The notes below the pieces were generated by a model that was given only the letters and a program-made list of their open reading frames with translations, was not told the origin of the DNA and did not search any database. A program made the translations under genes and the position numbers. This document shows, piece by piece, positions 9,846-17,344 of a stretch of DNA of 64,000 nt (the first letter of the stretch is position 1; each line of letters opens with the position of its first letter). This DNA is from JAICUF01 sp038250675 (GTDB taxonomy: Bacteria; Gemmatimonadota; Gemmatimonadetes; Gemmatimonadales; GWC2-71-9), in NCBI GenBank assembly GCA_038250675.1, contig JBBSCB010000013.1:1-64000 (forward strand), read 5' to 3'.

Positions 9846-10985
9846 ATGAAAATGCTGGTGCTCGGAGCCGGATTGCAGGGCTGTGCCTGCGCGTACGACC
9901 TCCTCCAGAATTCGGCCGTCGCCGAAGTCACCCTCGCCGATCTGCACCCCGATCGCCTGGCCGCCTTTCTGGCTGACCATGGTCCCCGGCTCCGCCCGGT
10001 GCGCCTCGATGTCACCGATGAAGCCGCCGTGCGCGGCGTGATGGCCGGGCATACCGCCGTCATGAGCGCGCTGCCCTACTACTTCAACGGCCCCATGGCG
10101 CAGCTCGCCGTCGAGGCCGGCGCCCACTTTGCGGACCTCGGCGGCAACACCGAGATCGTGTTTGAGCAGAAGAAGCTGCACGACGCGGCGCTGGCCCGGA
10201 AAATCTCGGTCATTCCCGACTGCGGACTCGCCCCCGGCATGGTCAACATCCTCGCTGCCGAAGGGATCCGGCGCATCGAAAAGCCGGCGAGCGTCAAGAT
10301 TTACGTCGGCGGTTTGCCGCGCCATCCGGAACCGCCGCTCAATTACCAGATCGTCTATTCGCTCGAAGGCGCGCTCGACTATTACACGACGCCGTCGTGG
10401 GTGCTCCGCGGCGGCAAGCGCGCACAGGTCGACGCGCTCTCGGAGCTCGAAGACGTGACCTTCCCGTCGCCGGTCGGCACGCTCGAGGCGTTCCATACCG
10501 GAGGCGGTATCAGCACGATGCCGTTTGCTTGGGAAGGCAGGATCGATGTGATGGAGTACAAGACACTTCGCTATCCGGGTCACGTCGCCATCATGCGGCC
10601 CATCCGGGAGCTGGGACTCCTGGCCGACGAGCCGCTCGACGTGAAGGGCACGCAGGTGGTCCCGCGCGATCTCTTCATCGCGGCGGTCCAGCCCGCGCTG
10701 TTCCGGCCCGAGAGCCCGGATCTCGTCGCACTCAAGGTGCAGGTCTCCGGCACCAGTGCCGGCAAGCCTGCCACGGTGAACTTCCAGCTCATCGACTACT
10801 TCGATCCCGAGCATGGGATCAGTGCGATGATGCGGACCACCGGCTATTCGCTGTCGATCACGGGACAGATGCAGGCCGATGGCCGGGTCACCGCCATGGG
10901 CGTGCACACGCCGGACGAGGCCATGCCGTTCCGCGCCTACGTGGACGAGCTGGCCCGGCGCGGCATCCGGATCGAGGAGAGCTGA
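9846..10985 (+). CDS. Saccharopine dehydrogenase-like NAD(P) oxidoreductase
   Basis: A 379-residue enzyme with an N-terminal Rossmann motif (VLGAGLQGCACA) and the saccharopine dehydrogenase C-terminal fold, including DLGGNTE and DCGLAPGM, which are typical of lysine dehydrogenase/saccharopine dehydrogenase-type proteins. It probably oxidises an amino acid or reduces an imine. No separate lysine-ketoglutarate reductase domain is present. It is divergent from a TetR regulator, and a thioredoxin-like gene follows after eight bases. The exact substrate (lysine, saccharopine or a carboxy-polyamine) cannot be decided from the sequence. Confidence 0.85.
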   Translation: MKMLVLGAGLQGCACAYDLLQNSAVAEVTLADLHPDRLAAFLADHGPRLRPVRLDVTDEAAVRGVMAGHTAVMSALPYYFNGPMAQLAVEAGAHFADLGGNTEIVFEQKKLHDAALARKISVIPDCGLAPGMVNILAAEGIRRIEKPASVKIYVGGLPRHPEPPLNYQIVYSLEGALDYYTTPSWVLRGGKRAQVDALSELEDVTFPSPVGTLEAFHTGGGISTMPFAWEGRIDVMEYKTLRYPGHVAIMRPIRELGLLADEPLDVKGTQVVPRDLFIAAVQPALFRPESPDLVALKVQVSGTSAGKPATVNFQLIDYFDPEHGISAMMRTTGYSLSITGQMQADGRVTAMGVHTPDEAMPFRAYVDELARRGIRIEES

Positions 10986-10993
10986 GCGGCGGC

Positions 10994-11515
10994 ATGATGG
11001 ACTTTGTCGGGCTGTGGGATCAAGCGCTCTCGTTCGAGCGGTTCGTCGCGGAGAGTACTCAGCACTGCGGGTTGTGGGAAGGGGTCTATCGGTTGGCCCG
11101 CATACCCGCCTGGGCACTGGACGCGGTCGCGGCGACGCCCGGCCACCGGCTCCTGGTCCTGGTGGAGGACTGGTGTGGCGATGCATCGAACACCGTGCCG
11201 ATCCTGGCGCGGCTGGCGGCGGAGGCGCCCGGTCTGGAGCTGCGGGTACTCCGGCGGGATGAACACCCCGAGGTCATGGACCGCTACCTCACCAACGGCA
11301 CGCGATCGATCCCCATCGTGGTGGCGCTGGATCCGATGATGCGCGAGCTGGGATCGTGGGGCCCGCGCCCGACCGAACTGCAGTCGTTCGTCATGGCCGG
11401 CAAGGCGACGATCCCCAAGGGCGAGCTCTACCCCCAGGTTCGCAAGTGGTACGCCAGGGACCACGGCGAGACGACGCTGCGCGAGGTGTTGGGCCTCCTC
11501 AGGCCGGCGGCCTGA
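10994..11515 (+). CDS. Thioredoxin-like protein with a WCGDA motif
   Basis: A 173-residue thioredoxin-fold protein with the motif DWCGDASNT in place of WCxxC, so only one active-site cysteine is present. The motif SIPIVVALD carries the cis-proline expected of the fold. This matches the thioredoxin-9-like family, whose members carry WCGDC or WCGDS and may act in thiol redox or bacillithiol-like chemistry. The start is ATG at 10994, followed by a second ATG; a longer frame through the upstream gene is a shadow. It is likely co-transcribed with the oxidoreductase. Confidence 0.8.
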   Translation: MMDFVGLWDQALSFERFVAESTQHCGLWEGVYRLARIPAWALDAVAATPGHRLLVLVEDWCGDASNTVPILARLAAEAPGLELRVLRRDEHPEVMDRYLTNGTRSIPIVVALDPMMRELGSWGPRPTELQSFVMAGKATIPKGELYPQVRKWYARDHGETTLREVLGLLRPAA

Positions 11516-11540
11516 ACCACCCGCCCGCAGCGCCGGCCCG

Positions 11541-12872
11541 TCAGAACGCCCAGCCCGACCCCGCCGATATCCGCCATCCCTCGCCCCCGCGCGCAATGTT
11601 CACGGTGAAGATGGTCGATCGAAGCAGCCGCGCGGCCACGCCAATTCCGCCCGCTACGTGCAGTGCCCGGCCATCCACCGTGAATGCCTGGTTCTCGAAG
11701 ACCCGGCCCGCATCCACGAAGGCGATCAGCGTCGCGGCGGCGATCTCGCCCAGCGGGAGAAATTCCTGCCGCAGCTCCAGACTGCCCAGAATCACGCCGC
11801 GGCCGACGAAGCGGCCACCGGTGTACCCGCGATTGGACGTATAGCCGCCGTAGACCGAGAGCGGTGTGTTCCAGGTCGGCAGTTCGAACCGGGCGTTGAG
11901 CGTCGGCGTGCCGTGGATGTCCGCCCCGCCCAGACGCGCGGCGAGCACCGTGGATCCGCGCAGCGGCACGTAGCCGTCGAGCATGACGTACTTGCGGGTG
12001 TACCCGGCGCCGCCGCTGCCCACTTCGAATCCGGTTTCCAGCAGCACGCCGGTGGTGGTGTTGTACTCATTATTCCGGGTGTCGTAGAGGAGTGCGATCC
12101 GGCCGTTGACGTCGTCCTGGGACAGCGTCGGTCCGTAGCTGTCCGCAAATGTCGATCGCCCGTCGAGCGCCTCGAACCGCACGGACTCCGCGCCGACGCG
12201 GCCCGCGAGCGCCAGCGGGCCGATGATCCGGCGCGTCACCTCGCCGTGGATTTCGTAGGTCGTGCGTTCAACCCGGAACAGGTTGGGCTGCGTGGTGTCC
12301 TGCAGCGACTTGTCGTATTCCGTGTTGTTGCCCAGCCCGTAGAATCCAAACCGGGTCAGTCGCGATGCGGTGGCGGTGAGCAGTGTCCGCAGATTGGGCA
12401 TGAGCAGCGGCGAGTCCCACGTGGCCGTCGCAAACCAGCTCCCATGGACACCGACCCCGGCGTCCACACCAATCGCGCTCCGGTACGTCAGCCGGTCCTC
12501 GAACGCCGCCGGCAGCCAGCGGCGGACTCTCGCGGCCACCATGAAGTCGCCGCCGGTGCCGGTCAGATAGGGGAAATAGCTGGTATGCCACGGCGGACCG
12601 GGCTCGACCGCGAGCGAGTCGGGCGGCTTGCCGGTGGGCTGCGCGTCAACGCGCACCGTATCGATCGGCTCGGCCAGCGCGCGCAGCGTGTCCGCGCGGG
12701 TGCGCGGATTCTGCTGCACGGCCGGTGCCGGTGCCTGCTTGTCGGACGGATTCCCTTGTTCGGCGGCAGGCGGCGTGGCGGGTGGCCTGGCCGCCGGCTG
12801 CTGGGCGGCGAGCGGCATACCCCCGGCCAGACCGGCGACGACGAACAGGTGCGCGCGGAGCGCGAGCCCCAT
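11541..12872 (-). CDS. Outer membrane beta-barrel protein, BamA/TamA (surface antigen) type
   Basis: A 443-residue exported protein. The signal peptide ends near LAAQQ, then comes a proline/alanine-rich low-complexity segment (residues about 22-70) and a barrel of alternating strands rich in aromatic and glycine residues. The last residue is phenylalanine (GSGWAF), the usual recognition signal for the BAM machinery. There are no POTRA domains, so it is a barrel-only member. The ATG overlaps the stop of the asparaginase gene (TGATG), so the two are probably translated together. Role unknown; a passenger or lipid-assembly role is possible. Confidence 0.75.
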   Translation of the reverse strand: MGLALRAHLFVVAGLAGGMPLAAQQPAARPPATPPAAEQGNPSDKQAPAPAVQQNPRTRADTLRALAEPIDTVRVDAQPTGKPPDSLAVEPGPPWHTSYFPYLTGTGGDFMVAARVRRWLPAAFEDRLTYRSAIGVDAGVGVHGSWFATATWDSPLLMPNLRTLLTATASRLTRFGFYGLGNNTEYDKSLQDTTQPNLFRVERTTYEIHGEVTRRIIGPLALAGRVGAESVRFEALDGRSTFADSYGPTLSQDDVNGRIALLYDTRNNEYNTTTGVLLETGFEVGSGGAGYTRKYVMLDGYVPLRGSTVLAARLGGADIHGTPTLNARFELPTWNTPLSVYGGYTSNRGYTGGRFVGRGVILGSLELRQEFLPLGEIAAATLIAFVDAGRVFENQAFTVDGRALHVAGGIGVAARLLRSTIFTVNIARGGEGWRISAGSGWAF

Positions 12873-13912
12873 CAGGTAGACCTTTGATAGAGGAAGGCGG
12901 CGTCCCGCAGGCCACCCTGGCTGCCGTCGTGCGCGGCATATCGGTTCGGGTACAGCGACGCGGCACCGAACTCACCCCGCTTGTTCACCGCGTAGAACTG
13001 CAAGTCGAATTTCGGCTTGCCGTCTGGTGCGACGAGACTGGGGGGCGTCGCCGCCATCACCCGCTTGAGCGTTTCCATGCAGGCGTCGGTCGGCTTCATC
13101 CCGCGCCGCATGTGCTCCAACGTGAGAAAGCCGCCGCACACCATGATGTTCGACTCACCGCGCCCGGTGGAGCCGGCGGCCCCGATCTCGTTGTCGGTGT
13201 ACTGGCCGGCACCCACGATCGGGGAATCGCCAGCCCGCCCCGGAATCTTCCAGGCCAGCCCCGCCGTGGTCGTGACCGACGAGATGTCCCCTCGCGCGTT
13301 GATGATGTCGAGGTTGATCGTCCCGGTCGGGCGAACCACCATCTTCTCGTTCTCCGGAACGTCGAGCCAGTCGTCGCCATGCCCACGGTTGGCGCGCCAC
13401 GTGAGCCAGAGCTGCCGCGCTTCCGGCGTCAGGAGCTCCTCCTCCTTGAACCCGTACGACAGCGCAAATCGCTTGGCACCCTCGCCGACCAGCATGATGT
13501 GGCTGGTGTACTTGAGCACCAGTCGGGCCACCTCACTCGCCGTCTTGATCCCCTCCAGCGCCGCCACCGCGCCGGCCCGCCGGGTCGGACCGTGCATGCA
13601 GGAGGCATCCAGCTGGACCACGCCATCCTCGTTGGGCAGCCCGCCATAGCCCACCGAGTTGTCGGTCGGATCCAGCTCCTGGATCTTGACCCCCTCGACC
13701 GCGGCGTCGAGCGTGTCCATTCCGTCCGCGGCCAGCTCCATGGCCCGCTGCACGGCACGGAGCCCGTTGCCCGAGCTCACCGCCGCGGGCCGGCTCGCAC
13801 CACGGATGTGGACGGCCGGGGCGGCTGCCCGGGCGGCCTCGGGAAGTGCCACGGCGGCGGCGGCCACACCGGCGGCACCCAGGAAATGGCGGCGGGACAG
13901 GGAATCGGACAC
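12872..13912 (-). CDS. Tat-exported glycosylasparaginase (Ntn hydrolase)
   Basis: A 346-residue N4-(beta-N-acetylglucosaminyl)-L-asparaginase-like protein. The N-terminus has a twin-arginine signal (SRRHFLGAAG). The precursor would self-cleave before the threonine of PTGTINLD to make the N-terminal nucleophile, as in the Ntn hydrolase family; GYGGLPNEDG and the GRGESN region fit the same family. The GTG at 13912 is the start because GGAGGT lies six bases upstream; the longer frame to 13984 lacks a site. A TTGACA promoter sits about 45 bases upstream. It is followed by the barrel protein gene with a one-base overlap. It probably degrades glycoasparagine or asparagine-linked fragments in the periplasm. 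Confidence 0.92.
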   Translation of the reverse strand: MSDSLSRRHFLGAAGVAAAAVALPEAARAAAPAVHIRGASRPAAVSSGNGLRAVQRAMELAADGMDTLDAAVEGVKIQELDPTDNSVGYGGLPNEDGVVQLDASCMHGPTRRAGAVAALEGIKTASEVARLVLKYTSHIMLVGEGAKRFALSYGFKEEELLTPEARQLWLTWRANRGHGDDWLDVPENEKMVVRPTGTINLDIINARGDISSVTTTAGLAWKIPGRAGDSPIVGAGQYTDNEIGAAGSTGRGESNIMVCGGFLTLEHMRRGMKPTDACMETLKRVMAATPPSLVAPDGKPKFDLQFYAVNKRGEFGAASLYPNRYAAHDGSQGGLRDAAFLYQRST

Positions 13913-13955
13913 GAGCGCACCTCCGGTCGGTGATGACAACGTGAGAAGCCGTGGG

Positions 13956-13984
13956 GATTTAGGCTGCCCCGCTCCCGCTGTCAA
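13956..13984 (-). promoter_or_regulatory. Promoter of the glycosylasparaginase operon
   Basis: On the minus strand TTGACA (13984-13979) is followed by a 17-base spacer and TAAATC (13961-13956). The -35 box is perfect and the first bases of the spacer (GCGGG) match those of the csp promoter. The start point would lie near 13949, giving a leader of about 37 bases before the GTG at 13912. Confidence 0.6.
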
Positions 13985-14048
13985 CGGCGCTTGCTCCCTT
14001 CCCGGTCATGTCCGTAAGTTCCCCGTCCGTGCCGCAATACTGCACCGG

Positions 14049-14064
14049 CGACCCCTTGGGGTCG
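14049..14064. repeat. Inverted repeat upstream of the nicotinate phosphoribosyltransferase gene
   Basis: CGACCCC and GGGGTCG are separated by TT, about 40 bases before the ATG at 14104. It could be an operator or a leader hairpin for the NAD salvage genes. No regulator is known from the window. Confidence 0.4.
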
Positions 14065-14103
14065 GTGAGATGACTCACTAGCGCTCCGGAGAGCTTCCAT
14101 CTG

Positions 14104-15162
14104 ATGGTCCGACGCCCCCGGCTGGACCCCGAGATCTTCCACCTGCCGGTGGAGCGCATGCGCGCCGGCTACTACAGCGACAAGTACTTCGTACGCGCCC
14201 GTGAGATCCTGGTGGCCGATGGCCACCATACCCGCGTGACCATGCAGGTCTTCGGCAAGCAGCGCGCCTCGCTGGGCGGCATCGACGAGGCGATCGCCAT
14301 CCTCAAACTCTGCGCCCACGACTGGCCCGCCCTGAACGTGTACGCACTGTATGACGGGGACGAGGTCGAGCCCTGGGAGACGGTCCTCCTCATCGAGGGC
14401 CCGTACGACGCCTTTGCCCACCTCGAGACGCTGTACCTCGGCGTGCTCGCCCGGCGGACCCGGGTCGGCACCAACACCCGGCGGGTGGTCGAGGCGGCGG
14501 CGCCCAAGGAGGTCATGTTCTTCCCGGCGCGGCATGACCACTGGCTGGTGCAGACCGGCGACGGCTACGCCGCCCACATCGCGGGCGCCATCGGCGTGTC
14601 CACCGATGCGCAGGCGTCGTGGTGGGGCAGTGAAGGTGTCGGGACCGTGCCGCACGCCCTGATCGCCGCCTACGACGGGAGCACGGTGCTGGCGACGGAG
14701 AAGTTTGCCGATCACATCGATCCGTCCGTCAAGCTCGTCACGCTCGTGGACTTCGACAACGACTGCGTCGGCACGTCGCTCGAGGTGGCGCGGGCGCTGG
14801 GCCCCCGGCTGTACGGCGTTCGGCTCGATACCAGCGAGATGCTGGTGGATCGGTCGGTGCTGGGGCAGATGGGACGGTTCAAGCCCACCGGCGTGAACCT
14901 GCACCTGGTGTCCAACGTGCGGGAGGCGCTGGACCGTGACGGCTTTCCCGATGTACGGATCGTGGTGTCCGGCGGGTTCGACGTCGACAAGATCCGGCAC
15001 TTCGAAAGCCACGGCGCCCCGGTGGACGCATACGGCGTGGGCTCGTCGCTCTTTGGCGGGCGGTTTGACTTCACCGCCGACGTCGTCCTCAAGGACGGAC
15101 GGCCCTGCGCCAAGGTGGGTCGCGAGTTCCGGCCCAACCCGCGCCTGGAGCGCGTGGTGTGA
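14104..15162 (+). CDS. pncB: Nicotinate phosphoribosyltransferase
   Basis: A 352-residue type II phosphoribosyltransferase that makes nicotinate mononucleotide from nicotinate and PRPP in NAD salvage. Family signatures include the N-terminal AGYYSDKYFVRA, TRVGTNTRR, LVDFDNDCVG, GVRLDTSEML and the C-terminal barrel GGFDVDKI and YGVGSSLFGG. It is shorter than E. coli PncB and closer to the archaeal/bacterial short form. A nicotinamidase-like gene overlaps its 3' end, supporting this assignment over quinolinate phosphoribosyltransferase, which belongs to the same superfamily. Confidence 0.9.
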   Translation: MVRRPRLDPEIFHLPVERMRAGYYSDKYFVRAREILVADGHHTRVTMQVFGKQRASLGGIDEAIAILKLCAHDWPALNVYALYDGDEVEPWETVLLIEGPYDAFAHLETLYLGVLARRTRVGTNTRRVVEAAAPKEVMFFPARHDHWLVQTGDGYAAHIAGAIGVSTDAQASWWGSEGVGTVPHALIAAYDGSTVLATEKFADHIDPSVKLVTLVDFDNDCVGTSLEVARALGPRLYGVRLDTSEMLVDRSVLGQMGRFKPTGVNLHLVSNVREALDRDGFPDVRIVVSGGFDVDKIRHFESHGAPVDAYGVGSSLFGGRFDFTADVVLKDGRPCAKVGREFRPNPRLERVV

Positions 15163-15824
15163 TGCCAGCCGGGACGGCGCGCGCGATGCGGACGATCTTC
15201 TGGGACGTTGACACCCAGTACGACTTCATGATGGCCGACGGCCTGCTGTACGTCACCGGCAGCGAGGAGATCATCCCGATTCTCGGAGCGCTCACCGACT
15301 ACGCGCACGCGCACGGCATCACGATCATCGCCAGCGCCGACGATCACGAACCCGGTCATCGCGAGCTGAGCGAGACGCCTGACTATCGCGCGACCTTCCC
15401 ACTGCACTGCATGCGCGGCACCCCCGGCCAGCGCAAGATTGCCGAGACCGCCCTGCGGAATCCGCTGGTCATCGAGCCCGAGCCACAGGATCCCGACGCG
15501 CTGGCGCGCCGCGTTGCCGGGCATGACGGCGATATCCTCTTCCACAAGCACTGGTTCGACGTCTTCACCAATCCCAACGTGCTGCCGGTGCTGGACGCAC
15601 TGGCGCCGGAGCGCATCATGCTGTACGGTGTCGCGCTTGATGTCTGCGACCGCTACGCCATCGAGGGGCTGCTGACGCAGCGACCCGGCATCACGCTCAC
15701 CCTCGTGACCGACGCCGCCCGGGCCATCGATCCCGCAACGGCCGCCTCCCTCATCGACGACTGGCGCCACCGCGGCGTGAGTATGGTGGCCGCCGGCGAC
15801 GTCCTGGCCGGGCGCCTTGGCTGA
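15162..15824 (+). CDS. pncA: Nicotinamidase-like isochorismatase family hydrolase
   Basis: A cysteine hydrolase of 220 residues with the isochorismatase/nicotinamidase triad: aspartate in DVDTQYDF, lysine in FHKHWFDVF and cysteine in ALDVCDRYAIEG. It should convert nicotinamide to nicotinate, the substrate of the preceding enzyme. The ATG at 15162 shares its first base with the pncB stop (TGATG); GTG at 15159 or the ATG at 15186 just before RTIFWD are alternatives. Position next to pncB is the main reason to prefer nicotinamidase over other isochorismatase-like activities. Confidence 0.83.
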   Translation: MPAGTARAMRTIFWDVDTQYDFMMADGLLYVTGSEEIIPILGALTDYAHAHGITIIASADDHEPGHRELSETPDYRATFPLHCMRGTPGQRKIAETALRNPLVIEPEPQDPDALARRVAGHDGDILFHKHWFDVFTNPNVLPVLDALAPERIMLYGVALDVCDRYAIEGLLTQRPGITLTLVTDAARAIDPATAASLIDDWRHRGVSMVAAGDVLAGRLG

Positions 15825-16914
15825 CGCGCACGGGATCTCCGGGCGGTTCTTCCTGCCCGGGCCGGTCGAGGTGCATCCGGACGTGCTGGCGGCGATGGCG
15901 CTCCCCCTCATGACGCACCGCGGTCCGGAGATGGCGGCCATGCTCGAGCGGATGAGTGGGCCGCTGCAGCGGCTCTTCCGCACATCGCGACCGGTGCTCA
16001 TGTCCACCAGCTCGGCCACCGGACTCATGGAATCGGCCGTCGTCTCCGGTGTCCGCCAGCGCGTGCTCGTCGCGGTCGGCGGGTACTTCGGCGAACGATT
16101 TGCGGAGGTGGCGGAGGCGTGCGGCAAGGAAGTCGTACGGGTCATGGTCCCCGAAGGACGTACCCTCGAGCCGGACCATCTCGCGCGGTTCCTCGACGGG
16201 CCCGATGTGGATGCGGTGGCGCTGGTGCATTCCGAGACTTCCACCGGTGCGCTTGCGCAGCTCGAGGAGCTCGCACGCGTCGTGCGCGCGCGCAAGGACG
16301 TCATGCTCCTGGTGGACGCCGTCACGTCGCTGGGCGGCTCGCCGGTGGAGACCGACGCCTGGGGGCTCGACTACGTCTTCACCGGCACCCAGAAGGCGCT
16401 CGCGCTGCCGCCCGGCATGGCACTCGGCGCCGTCTCCTCCCGCCTGCTGGAGCGGGCCCGGTCCCAGCCGGCGCGCGGGTGGTATCTCGATCCGCTCAAG
16501 CTTGAGGAAGGCGCGCGCACCGGCGTGCCGCCCCAGACACCGGCGATATCCCTCCTTTATGCGCTGGACCGCCAGCTCGCGCGCATCGATGCCGATGGCG
16601 GGGTCGAGCCCCGGTGGGAGCGTCACGCCACCATGGCGCGCATGGTCGCCGATTGGTGCGACCAGACCACCGGGTTCAGTCTCATGGCCCCGGCCGGGCG
16701 CCGGTCATGCACCGTTTCGGCGGTCCGCCTGCCTCCAGGGATCTCCGCGCCGACGCTCGTGGAGCGGCTGGCCGATCGCGGCTATACCGTGACCACCGGC
16801 CTCCCGCCGCTCGACGAGACGGTGATCCGCATTGGCCATATGGGCGAGGTGCAGCCTGCCGATCTCGTGGGCCTGCTGGGGGTCATCGAGCAGGCCGCCG
16901 GCACCGCCATGTGA
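15817..16914 (+). CDS. Class V aminotransferase (serine-pyruvate/alanine-glyoxylate type)
   Basis: A 365-residue fold-type I PLP enzyme. The start FFLPGPVEVHPDVL, MTHRGPEM, the internal VDAVTSLGG and the PLP lysine in FTGTQKALALPPG are typical of the alanine-glyoxylate/serine-pyruvate aminotransferase branch. The apparent start is TTG at 15817, overlapping the nicotinamidase gene by eight bases; no ATG or GTG is available before the conserved N-terminus. The gene is in an operon with pncB and pncA, a pairing I cannot explain from pathway knowledge. A phosphoserine aminotransferase (serC) is present elsewhere in the window, so this one probably serves another substrate. Confidence 0.85.
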   Translation: MADAHGISGRFFLPGPVEVHPDVLAAMALPLMTHRGPEMAAMLERMSGPLQRLFRTSRPVLMSTSSATGLMESAVVSGVRQRVLVAVGGYFGERFAEVAEACGKEVVRVMVPEGRTLEPDHLARFLDGPDVDAVALVHSETSTGALAQLEELARVVRARKDVMLLVDAVTSLGGSPVETDAWGLDYVFTGTQKALALPPGMALGAVSSRLLERARSQPARGWYLDPLKLEEGARTGVPPQTPAISLLYALDRQLARIDADGGVEPRWERHATMARMVADWCDQTTGFSLMAPAGRRSCTVSAVRLPPGISAPTLVERLADRGYTVTTGLPPLDETVIRIGHMGEVQPADLVGLLGVIEQAAGTAM

Positions 16915-17177
16915 TCTACCGCACAGCACCCGTACCGCCGCTTCCTATCTTGCGGCGCAGTGGGAGCGGTGAGCGGGCGACTATCTGCGAGACATCCGAA
17001 ACAATCCCGGAGCCCCCAAGCTCCACGGCCGGATGAGTTGTCTGCCGGGCCATTTCCGCTGCGGTTCCTCCATACCCCCTCGATCCACCATCTCGCCGGG
17101 GACGGGCGTTCGCGCCCGTTCCACCCACCTCTTCTCCTGATGCAGTCGCGCGCGGCCTGTGACCCGTTTCACCGCGA
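16915..17177. other. Non-coding interval with several stem-loops
   Basis: This 263-base gap has no convincing reading frame. It holds a TATCTT hexamer flanked by CGCCGC/GCGGCG, then a GGAGC/GCTCC hairpin near 17010-17026, an imperfect GGCCGG/CCGGGCC hairpin and a strong hairpin at 17099-17122. It may be the 3' end of the aminotransferase message or a small structured RNA. No known RNA family is recognised. Confidence 0.3.
17099..17122 (+). terminator. Strong hairpin with TTCG loop, possible terminator without a T-run
   Basis: A stem of about ten base pairs (core ACGGGCG/CGCCCGT) closed by the stable TTCG tetraloop. It lies about 185 bases after the aminotransferase stop. No poly-T follows, so it may be a weak or Rho-assisted terminator. 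Confidence 0.4.
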
Positions 17178-17344
17178 ATGACGAAGTACACAGCCAGGCA
17201 GACGCGGCAGGAAGAACATATTGAGGAGGGCTACGTCAAGCGCGGCGTGCCACCGAAGGAAGCCGAGCGCCCGCCTGGGCCACGGAGAACGCCGTGTCGG
17301 ACGGCGGCCGCACGAAGGACGGCTCCGGTCGCTCCCGCAGCTAG
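17178..17344 (+). pseudogene. Small basic protein of the 'plasmid stabilization' type, frameshifted
   Basis: The frame from ATG 17178 reads MTKYTARQTRQEEHIEEGY then VKRGVPPKEAER, and then turns to low-quality sequence. In the +2 frame the expected continuation is present: WATENAVSDGG then RTKDGSGRSRS and TAG at 17342-17344. Loss of one base in the run GAGCGCCCGCCTGG near 17266-17276 explains it. The joined product of about 55 residues matches a widespread family of small basic proteins often annotated plasmid stabilization protein (EHIEEGY..RGV..KEAERRAWATVN). It ends one base before the converging stop of the next gene. It may be a true frameshift or a sequence error. Confidence 0.6.
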
